A stretch of 64,000 nucleotides of DNA from Actinomycetota bacterium (GTDB lineage: Bacteria > Actinomycetota > Acidimicrobiia > Acidimicrobiales > MedAcidi-G1). Shown here in pieces: positions 37,413 to 45,875 of this stretch (its first letter is position 1; each line of letters begins with the position of its first letter). The position numbers were made by a program, and so were the translations under genes. The stretch is taken from assembly GCA_018673475.1 (NCBI GenBank), contig JABHCN010000020.1, forward strand, positions 1-64,000, read 5' to 3'. The notes under the pieces are model-generated. The model was not told the origin of the DNA and did no database searches. It worked only from the letters and a program-made list of their open reading frames with translations.

Positions 37413-39617
37413 ATGAGCGACAGGCGCATTCGACCCAATCATGCGGTGATCGGCCTCGGGGTCCTGGTGGCCCTCTTCACGGTCCTCTCCGGCGTGGCAT
37501 CACTCGTCAACGGCTTCCACGACGACTCAGCGATCACCCGCGAGGTGTTCGGCAACATCCCCGGTCCACTGAAGCTGGCCTTCTACTCGGCGATCCCCCT
37601 CCTGACCATCTGGGGAGCGGTCCTGTTCTCCTACCGGGTCCAGAACTGGCAGCGGGGCGCCCCCGACAACAGGGCAACCACCCGAGAGAACGCAAAACGC
37701 CGTTTCGGCGACTTCAGGTCGGGCGTCTACATGAAGACCCTCCTGCGGGAACCAGCTGCCGGGGTGATGCACTCCCTCATCTACTTCCCGTTCCTGATCC
37801 TTCTGGCCGTGACCACCGTGCTCGAGGTCAACCACCAGGCCCCGCCGGCTCTCAAGTTCCTCCACGGCGACGTGTACAGGGCCTACACGCTTGTCGGGGA
37901 CATCGCAGGGGTGCTGTTCCTGACCGGGGTCGCCTGGGCGATCCTGCGACGGTACGGACCCAGCCGCTTCCGCCCCTACCGCATCCGCATCAAGACAAGG
38001 CCCGAGCACGCTGCCGCGCTGTTCGTGTTCTTTGCGATCGGCATCACCGGTTTCGGTGCAGAGGCCTTCCGGATTGCCATTCAGGCCGGTGCCGACGGCC
38101 ACACCGTCGAGGCCGAGACCTGGTCGATTATCGGCTACCCGCTGGCGCAGGCGATAGCAGGCAGCAGCCTTGCCGCGAATGCCTCGGGCTGGCACCAGGC
38201 CTGGTGGATAGCCCACGTCGTGTCGTTCATGGCCTTCCTCGCGCTGCTCCCCATTACGATGCTGCGCCACATGTTCACCTCTCCGCTGAACATGTACCTG
38301 AAGGACCGCGACCGCCCCAAGGGGGCGATGAGGCCCATCCCCAACCTCATGGAAACCGAGTTGGAGAGCTTCGGGGTGTCAACCATCGAGGAGTTCACCT
38401 GGAAGCAGCTCCTCGACACCGACTCCTGCACCATGTGCGGTCGCTGCACCAGTGTGTGCCCCGCCCACGCAACCGGAAAGCCACTCGACCCACGCGAGAT
38501 CGTGCTCAAGACCGGCGAGGTGATGGCGGCGACCGGCTCAACCGTCGTGTCACCGCCGATCGGTGTCGACCCGGACATAACGGTGTCAGCCAACTCCATG
38601 TTCGAACGTGTCACCGGAGAGGAGCTCTGGGCCTGCACAAGCTGTCGTGCCTGCGACGAGATCTGCCCGGTGAACATCGAGATCCTCGACAAGATCCTCG
38701 ACATGCGGCGCTACCTGTCGCTCATGGAGTCCGACTTCCCGAGTGAGCTCGGTGCCGCCTACCGGTCCATTGAGAACTCCGGCAACCCGTGGGGCCTCTC
38801 CCAGAGCGAGAGGGCCGACTGGGTCGGAGACCTCGACGGGGTCGATGTCATCGACGGTGGCGACCCGGTAGAGGCCGAATACCTCTACTGGGTCGGCTGT
38901 GCCGGATCCTTCGACGACAAGAACAAGAAGGTCTCACGGGCGATGGCCAAGCTGCTCCGTCGGGCCGGCGTCTCGTTCACGATCCTCGGCCCGTCAGAGA
39001 TGTGCACCGGCGACCCCGCCAGACGAACCGGCAACGAGTACATCTTCCAGATGATGGCCATGCAGAACGTGGAGACGCTCAACGAAATGGGTGTCCGCAA
39101 GATCATCACGCAGTGCCCGCACTGCTTCAACACGCTGGCCAACGAATACCCGGAACTTGGCGGCCACTACGAGGTCGTTCACCACAGCCAACTGCTCGAG
39201 TGGCTGATCGACGAGGGCCGCCTCGACGTGACAGACGCCCACCTTGACGAGCGCATCGTCTACCACGACTCCTGCTATCTGGGCCGCCACAACGACATCT
39301 ACCAGGCACCCCGGCGGGTCATCGGCAGCCTCGGAGGTGTCGAGGTGGTTGAGGCCGAACGACAGGGCACAGAGGGAATGTGCTGCGGAGCCGGTGGTGG
39401 CCGAATGTGGATGGAGGAACAGACCGGCAAGAACATCAACGTCGAACGCTCCCAGGAACTCCTTGCTACCGGCGCCACCCGCATCGCCACAGCCTGCCCG
39501 TTCTGCTTCGTGATGATCGACGACGGCGTCAAGGGCGAAGGCGTCGAGGAGACCGAGGTAAAGGTGGGCGACATCGCCCTGCACGTGCTCGAGGCAATCG
39601 AAGCCGGCGACGCCTGA
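37413..39617 (+). CDS. Membrane-anchored Fe-S heterodisulfide reductase-like protein
   Basis: A 734-residue fusion. Residues ~1-300 form a NarI/HdrE-like membrane domain with about six helices and candidate heme histidines (GVMHSLIYFP, LKFLHGDVYRAY, WIAHVVSFMAF, LRHMF). Two [4Fe-4S] motifs follow: CTMCGRCTSVCP near residue 338 and CTSCRACDEICP near 408. Then come two CCG domains (HdrB/D type) with CPHCFNTL, YHDSCYLGRHN, CCGAGGGRMW and CPFCF. It likely moves electrons between the quinone pool and an unknown thiol, lactate-like or flavoprotein partner. ATG 37413 is preferred to the longer frame that overlaps amtB. Confidence 0.88.
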   Translation: MSDRRIRPNHAVIGLGVLVALFTVLSGVASLVNGFHDDSAITREVFGNIPGPLKLAFYSAIPLLTIWGAVLFSYRVQNWQRGAPDNRATTRENAKRRFGDFRSGVYMKTLLREPAAGVMHSLIYFPFLILLAVTTVLEVNHQAPPALKFLHGDVYRAYTLVGDIAGVLFLTGVAWAILRRYGPSRFRPYRIRIKTRPEHAAALFVFFAIGITGFGAEAFRIAIQAGADGHTVEAETWSIIGYPLAQAIAGSSLAANASGWHQAWWIAHVVSFMAFLALLPITMLRHMFTSPLNMYLKDRDRPKGAMRPIPNLMETELESFGVSTIEEFTWKQLLDTDSCTMCGRCTSVCPAHATGKPLDPREIVLKTGEVMAATGSTVVSPPIGVDPDITVSANSMFERVTGEELWACTSCRACDEICPVNIEILDKILDMRRYLSLMESDFPSELGAAYRSIENSGNPWGLSQSERADWVGDLDGVDVIDGGDPVEAEYLYWVGCAGSFDDKNKKVSRAMAKLLRRAGVSFTILGPSEMCTGDPARRTGNEYIFQMMAMQNVETLNEMGVRKIITQCPHCFNTLANEYPELGGHYEVVHHSQLLEWLIDEGRLDVTDAHLDERIVYHDSCYLGRHNDIYQAPRRVIGSLGGVEVVEAERQGTEGMCCGAGGGRMWMEEQTGKNINVERSQELLATGATRIATACPFCFVMIDDGVKGEGVEETEVKVGDIALHVLEAIEAGDA

Positions 39618-39625
39618 ACCGGTCG

Positions 39626-40192
39626 CTACCGCTCGAAGTTCTCCCAGTAGCGACTGGGGCGTGGACCTTCCTGGCCCCTGTACTTGGAACCCAGTTGGCT
39701 GGCCCCGTAGGGATTGTCGGCAGCCGTCGTCATGTGCATGAACGAGATCTGGCCGATCTTCATACCCGGGTAGAGGGTGATGGGAAGGCTCGCCACGTTC
39801 GAGAGTTCGAGCGTGAGTTGGCCGTCCCAACCCGCGTCGACATAGCCGGCCGTGGAATGGATGAGCAGACCCAGCCGGCCGAGGCTGGACTTGCCCTCGA
39901 GACGGGCAACCAGGTCGTCGGGCACTCCGACCCTCTCAGAGGTGGACCCCAGGACGAACTCGCCCGGGTGCAGGATGAAGGGATCGTCGTCGGACCCTTC
40001 GACCATCTCCGTCAGATCGGAGAGGTCCTGGCGCACGTCTATCAGGCCCCTGGTGTGGTTGCGGAACACGAGAAACCGGTGATCCAGGTGGAGGTCCACC
40101 GACGAGGGCTGCACACACGAATCGTCATAGGGCTCGATCACGATCTGACCTGTGGTCACAGCTTCGCGGATGGAACGGTCGGAGAGGATCAT
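39626..40192 (-). CDS. dcd: dCTP deaminase (probably bifunctional dCTP deaminase/dUTPase)
   Basis: A 188-residue homotrimeric enzyme of the dUTPase-like fold. MILSDRSIREAV at the N-terminus, VQPSSVDLHLDHRF near residue 27, VARLEGKSSLGRLGLLIHSTAGYVDAGWDG near residue 95 (substrate and catalytic Glu region) and the C-terminal GSKYRGQEGPRPSRY are present. It forms dUMP or dUTP for thymidylate synthesis. Mycobacterial Dcd is bifunctional; the same is inferred here. It converges on the Fe-S protein gene with 8 bp between. Confidence 0.95.
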   Translation of the reverse strand: MILSDRSIREAVTTGQIVIEPYDDSCVQPSSVDLHLDHRFLVFRNHTRGLIDVRQDLSDLTEMVEGSDDDPFILHPGEFVLGSTSERVGVPDDLVARLEGKSSLGRLGLLIHSTAGYVDAGWDGQLTLELSNVASLPITLYPGMKIGQISFMHMTTAADNPYGASQLGSKYRGQEGPRPSRYWENFER

Positions 40193-40232
40193 GAGCAGCC
40201 GATGCTACGTCGCGAAAGAAGGTGCCACTGCC

Positions 40233-40471
40233 CTAGTCGCCCGAACTACCGAACCCGGCTACGGCCTCCTCTGTTGCAGCAGCGTCGGGGCCGGGCCCCG
40301 GGGTGGCAAGCGACCACTGGTGACCGACGGGTCCGAGAGGCGTGCGTACCTGTCACCCCAGAACATGTCCTCAGGGCCGTGGATGAGCGTGGCTCCAGCT
40401 GCGACGGCACGCTCCACTGCAGCGTCCACGTCGATCACGTCCCGGTGCAGACAGATCGGTGTGCATCGGCC
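40233..40471 (-). pseudogene. Remnant of a VOC/glyoxalase-like (PhnB-type) protein, frameshifted and truncated
   Basis: The minus strand encodes CLHRDVIDVDAAVERAVAAG, then ATLIHGPEDMFWGDRYARLSDP, the typical second half of a PhnB-like VOC protein. The expected continuation FGHQWSLAT appears in the next frame as VGHQWSLATPGPGPD and ends at the TAG at 40233-40235. Restoring one missing T near 40326-40328 (TC to TTC) would rejoin the frames as DPFGHQW. The N-terminal half of the domain is missing, as the PhyH gene starts upstream. The 379-bp gap 40193-40571 otherwise holds no gene. A sequencing error could explain the frameshift but not the truncation. Confidence 0.7.
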
Positions 40472-40571
40472 ATTGTGGTCCTCCCCTGTCGCGGCTGATC
40501 GTAGCCCTCCGACGACCAGAGGTCTTCGGCACGCGTGGCCATCGCTACCCACGGGGTCATAGGGTGCGGCG

Positions 40572-41414
40572 ATGGCCGACCTGACGACCCTCGGACGCGA
40601 TGCCGCCCTGGCAGACATCGTTGCGGCGATAGACGCCGACGGTGGGGTCATCGTCACGGACCTGCTGCCCGAGGCGTCAAGGCTGCAACTGATCGAGGAC
40701 CTCGCAACCGCGTTTGACGAAACGGCGCCCGGCTCAAAGAGTGGCATGGAGCACTGGGAGGGCTTCCACGGTGCCAATACCAGACGGTTCTGCGGCCTGG
40801 CCGCCCGTAGCGATGCCTTCGTGGAGCATGCACTGTTGAACCCAACCCTTCTGGCGGTCGCCGACCACTACCTTTTGGAACACGCCAGCGACTACTGGTT
40901 GAACACAGGGCAGGTCATGGCCGTCGGACCAGGTGAGCCGGCCCAGTACCTGCACCGCGACGAGACCAACTGGCCCGAGGCAATCGCCGACGGACGGGAG
41001 ATAACGGTCAGCTGCATGTTCGCCCTCAGCGACTTCACCAGGGCCAACGGCGCAACGGTCGTCATCCCCGGGACCCAGGAACTCCCAGCCGAGGTGATCC
41101 GTGGCGCCGACTACGACGACGAGGCGACGGCGTACGCATCCATGCCGGCCGGTAGCGGAATGATCTACAGCGGCCGGGTGATCCACGGCGCCGGGCGAAA
41201 CACCACGGATTCGTGGAGGTACGGCATGCACGTCAGCTTTGTCTCGGGTTGGCTCCGACCGGAGGAGGCCAGCCCACTCGTGGTCGACCGGGAACGTGCC
41301 TCGGCCCTGCCGAAACGGGCACGCCAACTCCTGGGTTGGGGCTCGTACCACTCAGACGGCGGGGGCAGGACCTGGCTGGTCGACTTCGAGGACGCCTCCC
41401 GTCTCTTCGACTGA
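40572..41414 (+). CDS. Phytanoyl-CoA dioxygenase (PhyH) family protein
   Basis: A 280-residue Fe(II)/2-oxoglutarate oxygenase. The metal triad is in YLHRDETNWP (His-x-Asp, near residue 127) and the distal His in GRVIHGAGRN (near residue 204). An Arg for 2-oxoglutarate follows in NTTDSWRYGMHV. VVIPGTQE is also typical. Such enzymes hydroxylate lipids, ectoine or secondary metabolites; the substrate is not deducible. ATG 40572. It faces the phosphorylase gene at 41449 with a 34-bp gap. Confidence 0.88.
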   Translation: MADLTTLGRDAALADIVAAIDADGGVIVTDLLPEASRLQLIEDLATAFDETAPGSKSGMEHWEGFHGANTRRFCGLAARSDAFVEHALLNPTLLAVADHYLLEHASDYWLNTGQVMAVGPGEPAQYLHRDETNWPEAIADGREITVSCMFALSDFTRANGATVVIPGTQELPAEVIRGADYDDEATAYASMPAGSGMIYSGRVIHGAGRNTTDSWRYGMHVSFVSGWLRPEEASPLVVDRERASALPKRARQLLGWGSYHSDGGGRTWLVDFEDASRLFD

Positions 41415-41448
41415 ACACCTGCCCGTCAGCGACACCCTCCGGGCGGCC

Positions 41449-42183
41449 TCATTCCCAGCGGCGTGCAAGCCGTTCGGCTGCACCGCCCAGGAGGCGCAGC
41501 AGTGGCTCGACTACGTCGTTCAGCACAGCCCAGATGTCATCGAGGCTGAGCTCCTCGGCACCCAGGCCCGCTGCAGGATTGGACACAACGCCGACTGCTG
41601 CATACGGCAGGTCCAACTCGCGGGCAAGGGCCACCTCCGGGTAGCCGGTCATGCCGACAAGGTCGCCACCGAAGCCTGCGTACATCGAGATCTCGGCCGG
41701 GGTCTCGAACCTGGGCCCGTTGGCACACACATACGTGCCACCGTCGACCAGATCGACCCCCTCTGACGCAGCAACCTCGGAGAGAACCTGACGCAGGTCC
41801 CGGTCGTAGGGTTCGGTCATGTCGGTGTGGCGGACCTCTTCATCGAAGAAGGTGTCATCTCGGCCGTTCGTGAGGTTGATGAACTGATCGATCAGGACCA
41901 GCTCTCCGTTGCGGTAACCCGGGTTGATTCCGCCGCTGACCGCAGTTGCGAACACGGCCCTGGCTCCGGCCTGATGGAGGGCCCACAGGTTCGCCCTGTA
42001 GGGGATGCGCTGTGGCGGCACGCTGTGATCGGCGCCGTGCCTGGGCAGGAACACCACCGGGCAGCCATTCCATGTGGCGTACACCAGGCTGACCACGCCG
42101 TAGGGGGTCTCAACCTGCCTGTCGACGGCATCCTCAAGGCCGGGCAGGTCGTAGAAGCCGCTTCCGGTAATGAGGCCGAGCAT
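41449..42183 (-). CDS. mtnP: S-methyl-5'-thioadenosine/thioinosine phosphorylase (PNP/MTAP family)
   Basis: A 244-residue nucleoside phosphorylase that splits a 5'-modified purine nucleoside to base and ribose-1-phosphate. Phosphate and ribose motifs are LPRHGADHSVPPQRIPYRANLWAL (residues 47-70) and CANGPRFETPAEI (153-165), with MTGYPEVALARELDLPYAAV. At the base-binding position VVSNPAAG (Asn202) matches 6-oxopurine PNPs rather than the Asp of adenine-specific MTAP, suggesting methylthioinosine or deoxyinosine as substrate; this agrees with the MtaD deaminase at 50.2 kb. The symbol denotes the family. 23 bp precede the ABC ATPase stop. Confidence 0.85.
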   Translation of the reverse strand: MLGLITGSGFYDLPGLEDAVDRQVETPYGVVSLVYATWNGCPVVFLPRHGADHSVPPQRIPYRANLWALHQAGARAVFATAVSGGINPGYRNGELVLIDQFINLTNGRDDTFFDEEVRHTDMTEPYDRDLRQVLSEVAASEGVDLVDGGTYVCANGPRFETPAEISMYAGFGGDLVGMTGYPEVALARELDLPYAAVGVVSNPAAGLGAEELSLDDIWAVLNDVVEPLLRLLGGAAERLARRWE

Positions 42184-42206
42184 CTCTAGACGGTACCAAC
42201 CGCCGA

Positions 42207-43742
42207 TCAGCCGTCGGCTCCCGAGAGCATCAGACGGCCCACGCGGTCGCGGTCGATTCCCTCGGCAGGCTCACACGACACGATCCGTCCCCCGTAGATA
42301 ACCGCAACCCGGTCAGAGACCCCCAGAACCTCGTCGAGTTCGGCTGAGACGAGAAGGATGGCCATACCGGCATCTCGATACTCGATGAGCCGGCGGTGGA
42401 TGAACTCGATGTTCCCGATGTCGATTCCACGGGTCGGCTGCGCCGCAACCATCACCTTTGACTCATGCGAGAACTCGCGTGCTGCAACGACCTTCTGCTT
42501 GTTGCCTCCCGACAGGGTGGCGACCATCGCTGCGATGTTCGGTGGGCGCACATCGAACTCCTCGACCAGCCTTGTCGCCTCGTCGTCGACGGCTGCGGGG
42601 CGCCTGATGCCGTGCCTGGAGTAGGGGCGGTGGTGGTAGCGGTTCAGGACCATGTTGTCGGCAACGGTGTGTGCGCCGATCAGGCCAAGCTTCTCCCTGT
42701 CCTCGGGGATGTGTGCCACGCCCATGGTGCTGATCTGGCGCGGGGGCCTACCGGCGATCTCTTCGCCGTCGAGGATGATCGAGCCGGAGATGACACCGCG
42801 AAGACCCGTAACGGCCTCGACCAGTTCACGTTGACCGTTGCCCTCGACCCCGGCGACCCCGACGACCTCTCCTGCACGGACATCGAGGTTGATTCCGTTC
42901 AGCGCCTGGGTCTGTCGATCGTCGTTGACGACCAGGTCCACAATGGCGAGCATCTTGTCGCCGGGGGATGCGGGGGTTCGCTTCAGGCGTAGTTCGACGG
43001 GGCGGCCGACCATCATCGATGCCAGATCGGACTCATCTGTGTCGGCTGGAACCGTATGGCCCACCACCCGACCACGACGCATCACGGTGATCTCGTCGGC
43101 AACGGCCATCACCTCGCGCAGCTTGTGCGTGATGAAGACCACGGCTACACCGGTATCCGCGAGACCTCGCAGGACCTCGAGCAGGTGACCGGTCTCCTGG
43201 GGGGTCAGCACAGCGGTCGGTTCGTCCAGGATCAAGATGTCGACCTCGCGGTAGAGGGCACGCAGGATCTCTACCCTCTGTTGAATGCCGATCGGAAGGT
43301 CCTCGACGATGGACTGCGGGTCGATGTCGAGTCCGAAACGCTCTGAGAGCCTCTGGACCACTGCGGCGGCCTCGCCGAGGTCGACTACACCGTGTCTTGT
43401 CGGCTCGTCGCCCAGAACGACGTTTTCGGCTACCGAGAGCACCGGCACCAGTTGAAAGTGCTGGTGGACCATGCCGATCTGCTGGGCAATGGCGTCTCGT
43501 GGACCGTTGAGGTTCACTACCTCGCCGTTGCGTCGAACCTCGCCGGTATCGGCCTGGTAGAGGCCGAAGATGATGTTGACGAGGGTGCTCTTTCCGGCGC
43601 CGTTCTCACCGAGAAGAGCGTGGACCCGACCACGTTCGATACGAAAGTCGACGTCCTCATTGGCGAGCACGTCACCAAAGCGTTTCGTGACGCCCCGCAC
43701 CTCGAGGGCCGGGGGTGCGGCTACGCCCACCGGGTCACTCAC
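42207..43742 (-). CDS. Nucleoside/simple-sugar-type ABC transporter, double ATPase subunit
   Basis: A 511-residue protein with two ABC domains, as in the BmpA-associated (NupO/YufO) importers. Domain one (about 12-240) has HALLGENGAGKSTLVNIIFG as Walker A, LPIGIQQRVEILRAL as signature and DILILDEPTAVL as Walker B. Domain two (about 255-505) has VVGVAGVEGNGQRELVEAV in place of a strong Walker A, ATLSGGNKQKVVAAREF and VMVAAQPTRGIDIG. The second site is atypical, which is normal for this group. GTG 43742 overlaps the permease stop by 8 nt; GTG 43781 is an alternative. Confidence 0.93.
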   Translation of the reverse strand: MSDPVGVAAPPALEVRGVTKRFGDVLANEDVDFRIERGRVHALLGENGAGKSTLVNIIFGLYQADTGEVRRNGEVVNLNGPRDAIAQQIGMVHQHFQLVPVLSVAENVVLGDEPTRHGVVDLGEAAAVVQRLSERFGLDIDPQSIVEDLPIGIQQRVEILRALYREVDILILDEPTAVLTPQETGHLLEVLRGLADTGVAVVFITHKLREVMAVADEITVMRRGRVVGHTVPADTDESDLASMMVGRPVELRLKRTPASPGDKMLAIVDLVVNDDRQTQALNGINLDVRAGEVVGVAGVEGNGQRELVEAVTGLRGVISGSIILDGEEIAGRPPRQISTMGVAHIPEDREKLGLIGAHTVADNMVLNRYHHRPYSRHGIRRPAAVDDEATRLVEEFDVRPPNIAAMVATLSGGNKQKVVAAREFSHESKVMVAAQPTRGIDIGNIEFIHRRLIEYRDAGMAILLVSAELDEVLGVSDRVAVIYGGRIVSCEPAEGIDRDRVGRLMLSGADG

Positions 43743-44727
43743 GGCTGTAGGGCTGTCCAACGGCAGCAGGTGGTCGGGCACGACCGACGAATCCGGCCAG
43801 GACGACGATACAGACGACGTACGGGATCATCCCGATGAACTGCGGGTCGTCAGCCAGCCAGCCGCGGAACTGGAGTTGAGTCTGGACGGCGCTGGCATAA
43901 CCGAACAGGAGCGCGGCGCCCCAGATTCCTATCGGGTTCCAGCGTCCGAAGATCATCACCGCCAAGGCCACGAAGCCCCTCCCGTTGGTCATCATTCGCT
44001 CAAAGGACCCGACCGCCTCGAGGCTGAGGTAGGCGCCACCCAGACCAGCGAGGCATCCGCCCGCTATGAGGTTGGTGTATCGGACCCGTGCCACCGAGAT
44101 GCCGACCGTTTCGGCTGCGCTGGGAACCTCACCCACCGACCGGGTCCAGAGCCCCCACCTGGTTCGGAACAACACGAACCAGACGACCCAGATGAGGATC
44201 AGGGACAGGTAGGTGAGCGGACGGTTGATGAAGAACACCCTTCCAATGACCGGCAGGTCGGCGAGCGGACCCAGCGACACCTGGGGGGTCTTGCCTGACG
44301 GAAGGGTGAGGCCCTGTTGGAAGAAGTAGCTGCTGATTCCGAACGCTGCGATGTTGAGGACGGTTCCGGCAATTATCTGGTCACCCTGCAGGGTCACCGA
44401 CAGTCCTGCCAGGCCAGCCCCCATTAGGGCACCTGTGGCCATGCCGGCGAGGATTCCGGCGATGAGGCTCCCGGTTGCGGAGGCGACCATGAAGCCCACG
44501 AATGCGGACAGCAGCATCTGACCCTCGATGCCGATATTCACCACACCGGAGCGCTCACACATGACCCCGCACAGCGCACCGAAGACCAGCGGTGTGGACT
44601 GACGCAGTGCGCTGGCAAGGACCGCCGTTGTCTGAGCCTGTTGGAACTCGGCGGTGAACAGGGTGACGAACACAAACACGAGGATCGTGAGGATCACCCA
44701 GCGGAAACGGATGAACAGGTCGCTCAT
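43735..44727 (-). CDS. ABC transporter permease (NupQ/YufQ-like)
   Basis: A 330-residue membrane permease of the BPD_transp_2 family with about nine helices. Characteristic parts are GALCGVMCERSGVVNIGIEGQMLLSAFVG near residue 48, QGDQIIAGTVLNIAAFGISSYFFQ near 115 and AETVGISVARVRYTNLIAGGCLAGLGGAYLSLEAVGSF near 212. It pairs with the second permease to form the channel. ATG 44727 gives an ATGA overlap with the upstream permease. Confidence 0.92.
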   Translation of the reverse strand: MSDLFIRFRWVILTILVFVFVTLFTAEFQQAQTTAVLASALRQSTPLVFGALCGVMCERSGVVNIGIEGQMLLSAFVGFMVASATGSLIAGILAGMATGALMGAGLAGLSVTLQGDQIIAGTVLNIAAFGISSYFFQQGLTLPSGKTPQVSLGPLADLPVIGRVFFINRPLTYLSLILIWVVWFVLFRTRWGLWTRSVGEVPSAAETVGISVARVRYTNLIAGGCLAGLGGAYLSLEAVGSFERMMTNGRGFVALAVMIFGRWNPIGIWGAALLFGYASAVQTQLQFRGWLADDPQFIGMIPYVVCIVVLAGFVGRARPPAAVGQPYSRE

Positions 44728-45773
44728 GACGAACCCCAGCCAGCGGTGACGGAGACCTCTGCGGCCTCCTGGCGGGAGAAGAACCACCGGACCACGATTG
44801 GTGTCGCCACGAACAGGAGCATCAGTGCCTCAATGATGTCGGTGATCTCTGGTGCCACGTCGGCGTTGAACTGCATCATCGAACCTCCGGCCTCCATGGC
44901 TCCGATCAACAAGGCCGCCGGGATGACGCCGAGTGGGTGGTTCCGGGCCAACAGGGCGATGGTGATGCCGTTGAAGCCCAGCCCGGCGTTGAAGCCCGGT
45001 TCGTACCTGCCAATCACCCCCTGGGTCTCGATGGCGCCGCCGGCTCCGGCAAGGAGTCCGCTTATCGCCATGGTGGCAATGATGATCCGCTGGACCGATA
45101 TCCCGGCGTATCTGGCAGCGTCTCCGTTGAGCCCGACGGAGCGGATCTCAAAGCCCAGGTTGGTCCTCTCCAGCAGGTACCAGCAACCGATGCTGGCGGC
45201 GACTGCCACGAGGAAGCCGGTTGGGAACGACCCCCAGAGTGGGATCAGGGCGCTCTCCTCGACCGCCGGGGTACGCGACAGGATCCCCTCGTCCTTCCAG
45301 GGGTTCGAGGCCAGCCAGTCCGTGAGGTTGAGGGCAACAAAGTTGAGCATGATCGTGGTGATCACCTCGTGGGCTCCGCGGGTGGCCTTGAGGATGCCCG
45401 CTATCGAACCCCAGGCTGCGCCCGCCAGGGCGCCGACGGCGAGAGCCATGGGAGCATGGATGATCCACGGAAGACCCTCGAAGCCGAAGCCCACGGCGGC
45501 TGAAAAGATCCCTCCGACGACAAGCTGGCCCTGGCCACCGATGTTGAAGAGCCCGGCCCGGAAGGCAAGTGCCACTGCCAGGCCACCCATGATGAGCGGG
45601 GTGGCCTTCTCGAGGGTCCGGCCGACTGTCTTCTGGCTGGAGAGCGATCCGTCGATCAGTGCCCCGTATGCCTCGATGGGGTTGGCGCCCGAGACCGCCA
45701 GGATTATGGCGCCAATACCGAGGGCCAGACCAACTGCGATGAGGGGAACCGCTACGGGTTTCAGCATCCTCAT
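44724..45773 (-). CDS. ABC transporter permease (NupP/YufP-like)
   Basis: A 349-residue permease, first gene of the three-gene transporter unit. Motifs include ATPLIMGGLAVALAFRAGLFNIGGQGQLVVGG near residue 53, GAHEVITTIMLNFVALNLTDWL near 133 and SVGLNGDAARYAGISVQRIIIATMAISGLLAGAGGAIETQG near 216. No solute-binding lipoprotein gene is visible in the window. Substrate is inferred to be nucleosides (such as methylthioadenosine or deoxyadenosine) from family and context. ATG 45773; the 102-bp gap to mtnA holds no gene. Confidence 0.92.
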   Translation of the reverse strand: MRMLKPVAVPLIAVGLALGIGAIILAVSGANPIEAYGALIDGSLSSQKTVGRTLEKATPLIMGGLAVALAFRAGLFNIGGQGQLVVGGIFSAAVGFGFEGLPWIIHAPMALAVGALAGAAWGSIAGILKATRGAHEVITTIMLNFVALNLTDWLASNPWKDEGILSRTPAVEESALIPLWGSFPTGFLVAVAASIGCWYLLERTNLGFEIRSVGLNGDAARYAGISVQRIIIATMAISGLLAGAGGAIETQGVIGRYEPGFNAGLGFNGITIALLARNHPLGVIPAALLIGAMEAGGSMMQFNADVAPEITDIIEALMLLFVATPIVVRWFFSRQEAAEVSVTAGWGSS

Positions 45774-45875
45774 GATGCTGGTCGCAATCTGACGGAGGGG
45801 CCTGTTGTCACCGCAGCAGACTAGGTGGGGTTGGGGGCGGGGCCTGCGACTCGGCGCTGAAGGCCGGTACTCCGG

